Positions 22,352 through 34,514 of a DNA stretch of 64,000 bases are shown here, piece by piece (position 1 is the stretch's first letter; each line of letters starts with the position of its first letter). Origin of the DNA: Castanea sativa. Taxonomy: Eukaryota; Streptophyta; Magnoliopsida; Fagales; Fagaceae. A program made the position numbers and the translations under genes. The stretch lies in assembly GCF_040712315.1 (NCBI RefSeq), contig NC_134017.1, positions 49,907,636-49,971,635 of the forward strand, written 5' to 3'. The notes below the pieces were generated by a model. The model saw only the letters and a program-made list of their open reading frames with translations, had not been told where the DNA came from and did no database searches.

Positions 22352-22960
22352 ATGATGCAAGGAAAAGCAGTAGGCTGGATGCTTCGGGCTTCAAAGGGCT
22401 AGTAATTGTTTGGAAGGCCTGAAAAAAAGAACACACGATCAAAGGAGACTGAGGCGAACCGGCCAAGAACCCTCCAATGCTTAAGTTAGTTTTCCCTAAA
22501 GAGCTCAAGAATTCCAGATTTTTTAGGAGTTGTTAAAAACTTACCTTCACTTGATGTGAATGAGTGTTTATATAGTGTGATCTTGGAGTGGTTACTTGTC
22601 TCATAACTTCCTCTACAAATGAGGAAGTCAGAGGGTTCAAGGTTAACTGCCATAACTGCTATAGGAGTTAGAATATTTTATCTTCTATAACTGTCATGGA
22701 AGTTAAGTACTTAGGAGGAAGTTATAACAATGAACCAAGATTTAACTCACGTCTCGGGATAATAACACGTGGTTTGATTTAGCTCTTGTAAATAAATTTC
22801 TGTAATTTTTCCCAAGGTTCAGGGGTTGTCCAGGTGTTTTCCTCATGGATGACCCACATGTCTATGGACAATTGTCCTGGCAGGTACAGCCATTCTTGTC
22901 TTCTTGACCTGGACGACTCTTATGGACGAGTTGGAGTTTAATTTTTTCGGTTCACCATCA
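22352..22960 (-). repeat. Gypsy 5' LTR, complete (609 bp)
   Basis: Minus-strand ends TGATGGTGAACC...GCATCATCA give a TGATG/CATCA terminal inverted repeat. A TATA box (CTATATAAAC on the minus strand, 22566-22575) lies near the middle, as expected for the element's own promoter. Its outer edge at 22960 joins sequence homologous to the receptor kinase's last intron. Confidence 0.85.
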
Positions 22961-23437
22961 ACAACTAAAAGTTCTATATGAACATATGCTTTTTTTTTTT
23001 AGTAAAAAAAAAAAAAAAATAGTATGAACCTAAGTAGCTTCTTTGGAAGTACTCCATTTGACGCTGTCAATTTTATGTTTCACTGGGCTCAAGTTGGAAA
23101 ATAAACATGAAATCAAGGCAGGGTTTGGCCAACTATGCAGTTTTTTTTTCTTGTGTCTTCATGGTTCAAGTTGCATAAGTAATTTTTCTTCATTGGAATC
23201 AAAATGATGTGTTAATGAAATCTTAACATTTTATGGTTGAGTAACATTGTCTGATTCTCTTCATGAGAAGAACTTGGGTTCGAATCTCCCATCCTCCATT
23301 TGTTTTAAGCACAAAAAGAAAAAACCGTGTTAATTTAAAAAAAAATATTGAAAAAGTCTATTTTATTTAGAAAATAAATAAAAGGGATGAATTTACAAAA
23401 GAATGCTTCTATTGATTGCATTATATTTATAACTAGT
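22961..23437 (+). pseudogene. Start of the last intron of the broken receptor-kinase duplicate
   Basis: Aligns with the last intron of the intact gene from about 54524 onward (ACA(A/G)CTAAAAG..., GGTTCAAGTTGCATAAG, AAGGGATGAATTTACAAAA), but without the insertion found at 54767-55353. Homology begins directly at the gypsy LTR edge, about 35 bp after where the penultimate exon's donor should be. The exon itself and everything upstream are not seen in the window. Homology stops near 23437 at ACTAGTCACGAACCCG, probably another insertion. Confidence 0.8.
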
Positions 23438-24213
23438 CACGAACCCGTTCGATGCATGGAAAATTACTTAAAGAGATTTAAAAATAGAGTAGTAATATTT
23501 TCAAAAGATTTTTTTATTGTCATGTTATCAAATTAAAGAGGTTTAAAAATACTAAAAGAGATTTAAAAATAGTAGTAATTTTTAAATGTTATCAAATTTA
23601 TATAAAAAAAAATATATATAGAGATAGTATGACTATCATGTATTTCTTGATATAAAACAAAATATAATTGATATAAAATATAGTATTTACCCCACTGTCA
23701 CCAACCATAACAATACAAAGAAAAGTATATGGGTTACAAATTCAAGAATACTATGTTTTACAATAAAAACGGGTAGTAGAAATAGAAATAGCCATCATCA
23801 GAAGCTTAGATAACACATTAACAACATATATAAATCCCATACATATTTGTTTGCTTGGTAAGTGGAGGAAAAGAAAAAACTTTTAGTCTTGTGTTTGGTA
23901 CTTATTTGGAATTTAATTGTATTGACATTTATTAATTTATTTTCCCATTTTGTTTAGGAGAAAAAGGTTGAAAAATAGAATATTTTTGGGGTATTATATA
24001 TTTTATTGTTTTTGAAGAAAAGAATCCTTAAAATTATAAAGAAAACAATTTAAGGACCTCAAGCTTGACTGGCTATAGACTATATGTTACTATAAGGACA
24101 TAGCATATATATCAATGTTATGAATATTTTTTCGGTTTGTTCAGTAGAACAGAATATTTCAATACCGGTCAATTTCTACATAACATTTCAGGGTGTTTCA
24201 GAGTTCCTAAAAG

Positions 24214-24264
<51 letters not shown>

Positions 24265-24636
24265 CATATCCTATTACTCTCTTTTATAATAAAAAAACAT
24301 AAAATTTATATAAAACTTGTTATTTTAAAATTAATCTAACCAATTCACTTAAACTACTATTACTTTAATTAAAATACTAATTGCTTTTTTTAATGCAACA
24401 AAGGCAAATTCAAAGATAAGGCTAGACAGTGGCTTCATAATTTGGCTAAAGCACACTGCCCAAGCCAACTCTTTTTACAACATTTTATTATTTTTTATGA
24501 TACTATTTTCCTCACCAGTCATATTTTACTTTCTTCTTACTTTTTTTTTTTTCTTGTTTTTTCTCATCCACACACATCTTCCCCCTTTTGAATTTCATCT
24601 CATCTTTATGTACACATTACCTGACACACGATCTTA
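23438..24636. other. AT-rich spacer within the remnant intron, with a TA microsatellite
   Basis: No gene seen. It begins with a GTCACGAACCCGTTCGATGCATGG motif that looks like a repeat end, then AT-rich low-complexity sequence and a (TA) run at 24217-24260. Confidence 0.5.
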
Positions 24637-25068
24637 TGTTATGTTTAGTATTAGTTTTTGTTTTCTATTTTCAAAAACTTGTTTTTAGAAATATAAAGAA
24701 AAAACAATTTTCTTGTATTTTTGAAATAAAAAACATGCTTGGTTAGTTGAAATCAAAAAGATAATTTTTTGAAAAAAAAAATTGAAAATACTAAAATATC
24801 TGTTACTAGGATTTGACCTCTAATGCTAACTCATTAAATGAGACAGATTCATTAAATTAAATGCATTTTTACATTGACTTTTAAAAATTAGAAACTGAAA
24901 ATAGTCTTTTGTATGTTTTCAGTTTCCTTCACAAATTGAGTTTTGAGAACAGTTTTTATTTTCTGTCCATTTTGGGTTGCCAAGTTTTTTAGTCTCAAAA
25001 ATAGAAATTTGTTTCTGAAAACAAAAAATAAGGGGAAAAAAAGTTACCAAACATATCCCTAAATTTTT
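24637..25068. mobile_element. MITE-like element with long imperfect inverted ends
   Basis: The left end (ATGTTTAGTATTAGTTTTTGTTTTC) and the reverse complement of the right end (AGGGATATGTTTGGTAAC...TTGTTTTCAGAAAC) form imperfect inverted repeats of about 60 bp around an AT-rich core. No coding capacity. Superfamily not assigned and no clean target duplication was found. Confidence 0.45.
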
Positions 25069-25146
25069 ATCTTTCTTTTTATTTTTTTTACTCACTGCAA
25101 CTTATCTCAGTTACCTCTCAAGTCTTCAGTCTCTCCTCTATTCTAC

Positions 25147-25541
25147 TTGTTAGGTTCTTAAAGTTTAGAACAATTGGCAAATCGTGAACATAAACTTGTC
25201 TAGATATAGATCATAGAGTCTATAAATATTATTAGACAATACTCAAGGTGATTCAAGTCAAGTTTCAAGAACAAGTAAGCTACAGAAAGAAGAGTTCAGA
25301 AATTGCCTGGTTTGATCAATCGAAAGACAAGCTCGACCAATCAAAACATGTATCTACAGAATTCTATTTTAGCCCAAACTCTACTTAAACATATTGGGTT
25401 TCAAGTAAAACACAACTAGTATATAAAGGAAACCCTAAGCACGTTTTTATAAGACTTTTCAAAGAGAGAAGAGTGTGCCTCTTTTGTATCTAGGGTTTTG
25501 TACCTAAAAAGCTTTCTCATGTCTTCTATCGATGTTATTCC
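25147..25541 (+). repeat. Truncated LTR-like fragment of another family
   Basis: Begins TGTTAGGTTCTTAAAG, has a TATA box TATATAAAGG (about 25420) and GAAACCCTAAG, typical of an LTR promoter and leader. It stops where the minus-oriented family B LTR begins at 25542. No partner LTR is in the window. Confidence 0.45.
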
Positions 25542-26772
25542 TGATGAAAAATGCATGTACACAGCGGAAAATAAATGGATCTATTTCATTCGTAATTGTT
25601 AACATGCACTATGTAAGTTTCAGAATTCTAGAACAAGAGAGTAAGAGAGTGTACCTTGGAGTAGTGAATTTCAAAACCGAAGATCAAAATCACTTAGGAA
25701 CACTTTCAATCTTCACTCCAATTCTACTAACGCCCAAGATGTGTGTTCTCTCAATCAGTTCCAAAGGGAGAATGATAGAGTGTATAACTCTCACATACAC
25801 ACCACTTCACAATAGTGTTCTTACAATTCTCTAAAGAAAATTCTGTATATTTCTCCCTTTGTATCTAACTGATTATCTAATTGGACTGGCCTTTTGGCCA
25901 TTTGCAATTGGGCTTAAGTGTGTGGATTGGGGTGGGACCAAAAGGGACCAATAAGACACTAGCTCCAATGAGCCTTAGGCTTTTTTGTCAACTCTTGACA
26001 AGTCCAAAGTTACCATTAATTATATTTAATATCATTATATAAATATAATTGCACTCTAGGCCTTATTTATAAATAATATCCCAAAACTTTATTATACATG
26101 TAACTCATTCATAAAATATTCGTAGTAACACAAAGTCATGAATGTAGACTTCCACTTTGTAAATTACTGCATTTTATCCTTGAGTACCCGGTTTAATTCT
26201 TTAAAGTTATTCAACATATATTTATGAAATCCAATTTCATAAATATATACTTTAGTAATTTCTTACCAAAGTGGTTAGGTCTAACTCTCTAAATAACTGA
26301 ACCCATTAAACTTATCTCAAGGAAATATTTTATACCTTCGTTAAGAGACTATGAATTCCATTTTGAGAATATATGTTCCATCTGCACTAAATGTGATTGC
26401 CCAACATACTGAGGTTTTGACCGTAACTATAGATCTCACTCTTGATATATCAAAGCAACCTACACCTCACGATCAAGTCCATTATTCTCTCAGGATTAAG
26501 AGTTCATGCAAATAGAAGTCGTGAGTTTATTATTCATTAGACAGTCGTTGGAAGAATAATAAATCTCACAGCGGTCCAGTTCAATATGTTTTAACTCTTA
26601 AAACATATCAACATACCAACTAGAAATCTCTATTTCCATAATCAAGACAAATCATCTTAGTTGATGTGTTATAGTTTTCGTAGATGAAATGCCCAATTTT
26701 CATCACCGACTACGAACTACATTTTGAGTTTACAAGGAACTTGTGATTTACATCTTCTGTGACTAAATCACA
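25542..26772 (-). repeat. Family B LTR in inverted orientation, partial
   Basis: Reverse-complement match to the family B LTR, closest in its end (TGATGAAAAATGCATGTAC) to the LTR at 2011. It lacks roughly the first 170 bp of the LTR and runs directly, at CACATACAATAAAG, into a plus-oriented family B LTR. Confidence 0.85.
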
Positions 26773-27345
26773 TACAATAAAGTTTTGGGATATAATTTAT
26801 AAATAAGGCCTAGAGTGCAATTATATTTATATAGTGGTATTAAATATAATTAATGGTAACTTTGGACTTGTCAAGAGTTGACAGAAAAGCCCAAGGCCGA
26901 TTGGAGCTAGTGTCTTATTGGTCCCTTTTGGTCCCACTCCAAGCCACACACTTAAGCCCAATTGGAAAGGCCCAAAAGACTAGTCCAATTAGATAATTAG
27001 TTAGATACAAAGAGAGAAACATACAAAAATTTCTGTAGAGAATTAAAAAAAAAAACTATTGCGAAGTGGTGTAAGAAATGTTGACACTTTGATATTCTCC
27101 TTTTGGAACTGATTGAGAAACCACACATCTTGGGCGTTAGTGGAATTGGAGTGAATATCAAAAGTATTTCCAAGCGCTTCCGATCTTTGTTTTGAAATTC
27201 AACACACCAAGGTACACTCTCTTGTTCTTGAATTCTAAAACTTACATAGTGCATGTTATTGATTGTGAATGAAGTATATCCGTTAAATTTTCGCTGCTTA
27301 TGTTTTATATGAGATTCAAACCATGTTTAATCCTATTATCCTACA
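26773..27345 (+). repeat. Family B 5' LTR, 5'-truncated
   Basis: Matches 33378-33953 of the 3' LTR closely and ends with the same CCTATTATCCTACA. Missing the promoter-bearing first part. Confidence 0.9.
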
Positions 27346-27347
27346 AT

Positions 27348-27362
27348 TGGTATCAGAACAGT
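27348..27362 (+). other. tRNA-iMet-type primer-binding site, family B
   Basis: TGGTATCAGAACAGT lies two bases after the LTR end. It is the initiator-tRNA type of site, with A in place of G at the eleventh base relative to TGGTATCAGAGC. Confidence 0.8.
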
Positions 27363-28590
27363 CTTCAATTTCCAATTTGCATAACATTGTTTGTGAGTTT
27401 TGGAATCAAGAATAATAATTTCATAATGGTAGAAAGTTATTTGATTGATTTTCTTCATGGTGATTGAAATTATGTTTTGATGAAAACTGAAATTGATGTT
27501 ATAATGTTGTTTAAGTTTCATATTAAGTATGTTAATTTGAACTTTAATGCTATAACATCAATGAAAATTAGTTTAGATATCAATCTCTGTCTCTTATGTT
27601 CATATGATGGCTGTTTGTTCATGAAAAACCCGTTGAAAACTGCCTTAGAGAAAATCTGGAAATTCGAGTTTCACGAGTTTCGATCAATCAAAAATCACTT
27701 CCGATCAATCGAGTGAAACAGTGATCAGGCTTTTTAAATCGATTGATTTTCGATTGCTAGTCGATCAATCGAATTTGTTTTTTCGATCGATCGAGAGGCG
27801 ATCGAGTATCAATTGAACAAGTCAGATGGTCAAGTTCGAATTTTTTAATTTTTTCAATCGATCAAGGGGTACATTCGATCGATTGAAAGAAAGCAGAATT
27901 TTTTTTTCTAAGTGTTTTCACATGTATATAGAGCAAGGTTATGTCTAATTAGCTTATGCATATTTTATATTTAAAATCCTTTATAATAAAACATCTAGTG
28001 GGAGAGAGATACAAGGGTTGGATCTCGTGGCCTCCATTGTTGGTTCATAGTAGTGTGAAATATATACTTTGTCTTTGCCTCGAGCTTAGCATTCCATGCG
28101 GAGAGTATTTATTTCATGGTCCTACAAGATTGGATTTTTGGTTTATAGTAGTTTGATCAAACGCCTTATCTTAGTTTCGAGTTTCGCATTTTATGCGGAT
28201 GGTGTTTTATCATGGTGCTACAAAATAAGCCTGTTAAAGGGATGAAATGTGGCTACACATGATTCTAAACAATAGTATACACTAGACTAAGTATTTTAGT
28301 ATCCTCTATGCTGAGTTCTTACTATTATTACTTAGAGGCTAAATTTAAAACCGCATATTATTAGTGTTTGATAAGAGTTATCATGATAGCACTAATAATG
28401 AGAATAGTTTTCAATCAATCATAGTATTTAATGTTCACTCTATGCTGAGTGATATTGAATATAGGATTGGGTTGTCGTTGCATATATTATTTTATGGTTT
28501 TATTAAGGTTCCATATTATATGCTTATATGCTAAATTGATAGTGTCCAGTTTACTTATCATATTCATGTTTATTGTTTTCAGATTTGAAC
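27363..28590 (+). other. Long leader of the family B element
   Basis: 1.2 kb without a gene. Between 27677 and 27895 are about eight copies of CGATCAATCG-type words, including CGATCGATCGAG. At 28041-28130 and 28138-28226 lies an imperfect tandem duplication of about 90 bp (units share TTCATAGTAGT/TTTATAGTAGT and CCATGCGGAG/TTATGCGGAT). The final 100 bp are conserved in the minus copy (7324-7419). Confidence 0.7.
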
Positions 28591-31500
28591 ATGGCATCAT
28601 TTAGCCCATTTGTTTCTATTCTTAATCAAAATAAACTGACTAGATCCAACTATGTTGACTGAAAAAGAAATTTGGACATTGTTTTAACAGCTGAAGAGCA
28701 CAAATATGTGCTTACTCAACCATGTCCTAGCTTTCCTTCATTAGATGCTCCTCTTGAGGAAAAACAACGATATGATCGTTGGCAGAAATCTAATGAAATG
28801 GCCAAGTGCTATATCCTTGCATCTATCTCAAATGTTCTACAGTATCAAAAGCAGGATGTAGAACTAGCTTCGGACATTATGCATAGTCTAAAGGAGATGT
28901 TTGGTGAGCAGGGCCGTTCAGCAAGGCAAGAAACCATGAGGCAAATTTATAATACCAAGATGGCTGAAGATACTTCAATTAGGGAGCATTGTCTTACAAT
29001 GATCTCTAATCTGAATACATTAGAGGTTTTAGGTGCCGACATTGATGGAGAATCCCAAGTGGATATGATACTCTAGTCACTATCGGAATCGTTCAAGGAA
29101 TTCGGACTGAATTATAATATGAAAAAAAATTTTATTCTTTGTCTGAATTAATGAATGAGTTAGTGGCGGCGGAAGGCATCCTTGGTACTTCTAGTGTTGA
29201 AGCCAATGTGGGTGAAGCTTTTACTTCTCAACCTAAGTCAAAAGGCAAGGGTAAGAAGAAGAAGAAGGACTTCTTTAAACAAGAGGGTAAGCAAATTGCC
29301 TTAGGGGTTGCCGACAAAGGAAAGAAGCTCAAAGGAAAGTGTTTCCATTATGGTGAAAAAGAACATTGGAAGAGAAATTGTCCAAAGTTTAAGGCTGCCA
29401 AGAACAAGGGTATGAAAACTGCTTTTCTTCTTGAAATATGTTTGGTACAGAATCCCACGGATTCCTGGTGTGTGGATTCAGGTTGTACTAATCATATCTG
29501 CAATTCTTTGCAGAGGTTTCAAGAGACTAGAAAGTTGAATGAAGGAGAATTGTTTCTTACCTTAGCGGATGGGAGTAGAGTTCCAGTTGTAGCTGTTGGT
29601 GTTGTTAATTTATGTTTCGAGTCTAGGGTTTTAATATTGCAAGACTGTTTGTTTGTACTTAATGTTCGTAGGAATTTAATTTCTGCTACTTACTTAGGTA
29701 AACATGGGTATTGTATTATCCTAAAAGACAGTGCTGTAATAAAGAAGGATAAAATATTTATCTGTTCTGGCAATATTGTGGATGGTCTTTATATTTTAAC
29801 TCCTGATAAGCATGAATTATACAATTCTGAATTAGATAATAATTCACATGTGAAATCATTAAAGAGGAAGTTTCCTTCTACTAGTGAAGCTTATCTTTGG
29901 CACTTGCGTTTGGGTCATATTAATTCAAACAGAATTCAAAGACTTATCAAAGATGGACTCTTGGGGCCCATGGACTTTGATGAATTTCTAGTTTGTGAAT
30001 CTTGTTTGGAAGGTAAAATAACCAAACGACCTTTTAATGCAAAAGGTAGAAGAGCTCAAGATTTGCTAGAACTAGTACATTCTGATGTATGTGGTCCTAT
30101 GTCAATCCAAGCAAGAGGTGGTTATGAGTTTTTCATCACCTTCACTGATGATTACTCTAGATTTGGTTATGTGTACCTAATGAAACGGAAGTTCGAAGCT
30201 TTTGACAAGTTTAAAGAGTTTAGGGCTGAAGTTGAGAATCAATTGGTTAAACGCATAAAGGTCATTCAATTTGATCGAGGTGGCGAATACCTTCTTGGGG
30301 ATTTCAAAGATTACCTAATTCAAAATGGGATTATATCCCAATTGACTGCACTTGGAACTCCACAACAAAATGGTGTGGCAGAAAGAAGGAATAGGACTCT
30401 TTTAGATATGGTTAGATTCATGATAAGTTATTTGACTTTACCAATTTCTTTTTGGAGATATTCTTAAGTACTGCAATGTATCTTCTGAATTTAGTACCTT
30501 CGAAGTCTGTTCCTAAAACACCTATAAAGTTGTGGAATGGGCGTAAGCCTAGTATGAGACATCTCCATATTTGGGGCTGTCCAGCACATGTGTAAAAGGA
30601 AAGTCGGACAAGTTACAGTCTAAAACAGAAGTTGTTTTCTTTGTAGGGTATCCAAAATGAATAGTTGGAGGTTTATTCTATAGTTATAAGGATAATAAAG
30701 TGTTTGTTAGCACAAATACCAAATTCTTGAAAAATGACTATATGAATAATTTTACTCCTAGAAGTAGAGTTGTCTTACCTGAAATGAATGAACCTGTAGT
30801 TAAACAACCAATAGATGAAACTAGGGATGAAGTGGTTGTATTGGATACACCACAAGATACTATTCATGAGATATCTAGTACACAAGAGTCTCGTCGTAGT
30901 GGGAGAATTGTTTGGCCTCCTGTGAGATTCATAGGTTTGGGAGAAACTTATGAAGCTATCTCAAAAGAGGCTGAATCAAATCCTTACACTTATGATGAAA
31001 CAATAAATGATATAGATGCACATCATTGGGCCCAAGCTATGAAATTTGAATTAGATTCCATGTACTCCAATCAAGTTTGGGATCTTGTAAAGGCGCCTAA
31101 CGGCATTAAACCTGTTGGTTGCAAATGGGTTTACAAGAGGAAGAGAGGGATAGATGGAAAGGTTGAAACCTTTAAAGTAAGACTAGTGGCGAAAAGGTAT
31201 ACACAAAAAGAAGACATTGACTATGATGAAACTTTTTCGCCAATAGCCATGCTTAAATCTACCAGAATTCTCTTATCCATTGCTGTTCATTATGATTATG
31301 AGATTTGGCAAATGGATGTCAAGACTGCATTTCTTAGTGGCAATCTTGAAGAGGAAATCTATATGTTGCAATTGGAAGGTTTCATAGCAAAGAACCAAGA
31401 GCATATGGTATGCAAGTTGAAAAGGTCCATTTATGGACTTAAGCAAGCATCTAGGTCACGGAACATCAGATTTGATCAAGTAATCAAATCATTTGGTTTT

Positions 31501-32496
31501 GAACAAAATCTTGATGAACCATATGTGTACAAGAGACATCAGGACGAAGTAGTAATGTTCCTAGTGCTTTATGTAGATGACATTCTACTCATTGGAAATG
31601 ATGTAGGGGTAATGTCATCGGTTAAAATTTGGTTGTCAAGCCAATTTGATATGAAGGACTTGGGCGAAGATAACTATATTCTAGGGATCAAGCTTTGGCG
31701 AGATCGAAAGAATAGGATGTTGGGTTTGTCACAAGCTGGATATGTAGATAAGGTTCTAGAACAGTTTAGCATGCAAAACTTCAAGAAATGATTACTTCCT
31801 TTTAGACATGGAGTTCCTCCGTCTAATGACCAAAGGCCTAAGACTCAAGAGGAAGTAAATATGATGAGATAAGTTCCTTATGCTTCAACTGTGGAAAGTC
31901 TCATGTATGCCATGCTTTGTACTAGACGAGATATTTGTTATTCAATTGGCATGGTCAGTCGATATCAATCAAATCCAAGACATAAACATTGGCAAGCTGT
32001 AAAGCATATTCTCAAGTATCTTAGGAGAACAAGAGATTATATGCTTGTTTACCGGTATGAGGATTTGATTCCCATTGGCTATAGAGATTCAAATTTTCAG
32101 TCGGATCTAGATTTCAGAAAATCCACGTCGGGTTGTGTTTTCACCTTGGGAGGTGGAGCCAAAAGTTGGAGGAGTGTTAAGCAATCTTGCATTGCTGACT
32201 CCACCATGGAAGCCGAATATGTTGCTGCTTGTGAAGCAGCAAAGGAGGCTGTTTGGCTCAAGAAATTCCTTTCTGATCTTGGTGTTGTGAGAATTGAGCA
32301 AGTTTCCATCACATTGTTTTACGACAATAGTGGAGCGGTTGCACAATCCAAGGATCCAAGGAATCACAAGAAAGGAATGCACATAGAGAGAAAGTATCAC
32401 ATCATTCGAGACATTGTTGCTCGTGGAGATATGATAATAGCAAAGATTGATGGCGCAAAGAATCTGGCGGATCCTTTTACCAAAACCTTGCCCTAA
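28591..32496 (+). pseudogene. Copia gag-pol polyprotein, broken (family B, plus copy)
   Basis: ATG at 28591 opens a Copia gag, with a stop replacing the tryptophan codon after NYVD (about 28662). Domains in order: UBN2 gag to about 29076; a zinc knuckle CFHYGEKEHWKRNC (about 29340) whose second cysteine is tyrosine; protease with CVDSGCTNH (about 29470); GAG-pre-integrase (WHLRLGH) and integrase core (SDVCGP, TDDYSRFGY, NGVAERR); RT with YVDDILLIG (about 31570); RNase H with [10 protein letters not shown] (about 32205). Stops at about 29074, 30595, 30658, 31789 and 31870, and frameshifts near 29125 and 30465, break it. It ends FTKTLP at 32496. Confidence 0.9.
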
Positions 32497-32570
32497 AGGA
32501 CTTTCGAGTCACATTTGGAGGAGATAAGAGTTAGATTAGTGCACAATAGTCTTTAGGTCAAGTGAGAGAT

Positions 32571-33953
32571 TGTTAGGATTAGTGCCCTTAAATCCCATTG
32601 TATGATGCTATGTATGTTATTATGTATGATTTAATGTTGTGATTAATAAAGTTGTTTTATTATAATCTAAAATAATGGTAACATGAATATTCAGACATTA
32701 TCATATAGTCCATGAGATGCATATTATGTGATTTATGTGATTTAGTCACAGAAGATATAAGTCACAAGTTCTTTGTAAACTCAGAATTTTAGTTCGTAGT
32801 CGGTAATGAAATTGGGTGTTTCATCTGCGAAGACTATAACATATCAACTAAGATGATATGTTGATATGTTTTAAGAGTTAAGACATATTAAACTGGACCG
32901 CTATGAGATTTATTGTTCTCCTAACGACTGTCAAATAAATAATAAATCTCACGACTTCTATTTGCATGAACTTTTAATCCTAAGAGAATAATGGACCTGA
33001 TCATGAAATGTAGGTTGCTCTGATATATCTAGAGTGAGATCTAAGGTAACGGTCAAAATCTCAGTATGTTGGGCAGCCGCATTTAGTGTTGATAGAACAT
33101 GTATTCTCAAGATGGAATTTATAGTCTCTTAACGGAGATACAAAATATTCCATTGAGATAAGTTTAATGGGTTTGTTATTCAGAATGTTAGGCCTAACTA
33201 CTTTGGTAAATAGTTACTATAGTTTATATATTTATGGAATTGGATTTTATAAATATATAATGAATAACATAAAGGGTTAAACCGGGTACTCAAGGATTAA
33301 GATGTAGTAATCTACAAAGTAGCAGTCTATATCCATGACTTATAATTACTACGAATATTTTATGAAGGGGTTGCATGTACAATAAAGTTTTGGGATATAA
33401 TTTATAAATAAGGCCTAGAGTGCAATTATATTTATATAGTGACATTAAATATAATTAATGGTAACTTTGAACTTGTCAAGAGTTGACAGAAAAGCCCAAG
33501 GCCCATTAGAGCTAGTGTCTTATTGGTCCCTTTTGGTCCCACTCCAAGCCACACACTTAAACCCAATTGGAAAGGCCCAAAAGGCTAGCCCAATTAGATA
33601 ATCAGTTAGATACAAAGAGAGAAACATACAAAAATTTCTGTAGAGAATTTAAAAAAAAAACACTATTGCGAAGTGGTGTAAGAAATGTTAGACACTTTGA
33701 CATTCTCCCTTTGGAATTGATTGAGAGACCACACATTTTGGGCGTTAGTGGAATTAGAGTGAAGATCAAAAGTATTTCCAAGTGCTTCCGATCTTTGTTT
33801 TGAAATTCAACACACCAAGGTACGCTCTCTTGTTCTTGAATTCTGAAACTTACATAGTACATGTTATCAATTGTGAATGAAGTAGATCCATTAAATTTCC
33901 GATGCGTATGTTTTATATGAGATTCAAACCATGTTTAATCCTATTATCCTACA
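32571..33953 (+). repeat. Family B 3' LTR, complete (1,383 bp)
   Basis: Ends TGTTAGGATTAGTG...ATCCTACA, with TGTTAGGAT/ATCCTACA inverted termini, preceded by the purine-rich AAGTGAGAGAT. Copies or fragments of the same LTR are at 2011, 12868, 25542 and 26773. Confidence 0.9.
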
Positions 33954-34100
33954 CTTTCCTCCTTTTTTCTGACTAATATGGTGCATAGTCTCAAAGGTTA
34001 CAAGTACATTATCAGTAATTAACCTCCCATGTACAAAGGCACTTTGGGTATCACTAATAATTGAAGGTAGAATTTTCTTAAGCCTATGTGCCATGGTTTT

Positions 34101-34502
34101 TTATGCAATTTTGTACACCATATTGCACAAGCTAATAGGCCTATAGTCAATAACCTTCTTTGGATTCTTAACTTTTGGGATTAAGACAATGTGAGTTTTA
34201 TTGAAATCAGGAGGACAAATACCATGGTTTGGGAATTCCATTACTGTTGCTGTGACCACCTCACCGCATGTCGGCCAGAATTGCTGGAAGAATAGAAGAG
34301 GCATACCATCCGGTCCTAGCGCCTTCGCTGGGTACATTTGCTTTAAAGCCACCTTGACCTCTGCTGTGTTGAAATCTCTGGTAAGTACCTGGTTCATAGA
34401 AGCAGTCACCTTTGGCTGGACTGTTTGGATCATCTCTGAGAACTCTGTTGGGTGACTCGTAGTAAACAAGTCCTTATAATAATCCATTACCACTTCCTCC
34501 AC
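34101..34502 (-). pseudogene. LINE ORF2 reverse transcriptase, N-terminal part
   Basis: A 133-residue open stretch has the conserved start of plant L1 RT (motifs VKVALKQMYPAKALGPDGMP and IVLIPKVKNPKKVIDYRPI). It is separated from the endonuclease frame by a stop at about 34515 and ends at a stop near 34101, just before the Copia LTR. RT core motifs with the catalytic aspartates are missing. Confidence 0.8.
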
Positions 34503-34514
34503 CTTACCCTCATC

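Larger units (their letters stand above)
13263..22960 (-). mobile_element. Tat-type Ty3/gypsy element with antisense extra gene
   Basis: About 9.7 kb on the minus strand: 5' LTR (22352-22960), primer site (about 22334-22350), gag, protease, RT, RNase H, an additional archaeal-like RNase H, integrase, then a plus-strand extra gene, polypurine tract and a truncated 3' LTR (13263-13490). Two RNase H domains and an antisense Transposase_28-like gene between pol and the 3' LTR are known marks of the Tat lineage. All frames are broken, so it is dead. The right end sits inside the last intron of the receptor-kinase remnant. Confidence 0.85.
26773..33953 (+). mobile_element. Family B Copia element, nearly full length (plus strand)
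   Basis: A truncated 5' LTR (26773-27345), primer site, 1.2-kb leader, gag-pol remnant (28591-32496), purine tract and complete 3' LTR (32571-33953). The 5' LTR lacks its first about 807 bp, having been replaced by the inverted LTR on its left. Gag-pol carries several stops and frameshifts. Its right edge at 33953 cuts a LINE reverse transcriptase, so it inserted into, or was recombined with, the LINE. Confidence 0.9.

Noticed and set aside
24217..24260. Long TA runs here and at about 42165, 45186 and 58030 as possible promoters or origins
   Set aside because: They are simple dinucleotide microsatellites common in plant introns and spacers, with no associated gene start except the tentative TATA stretch at 41580.
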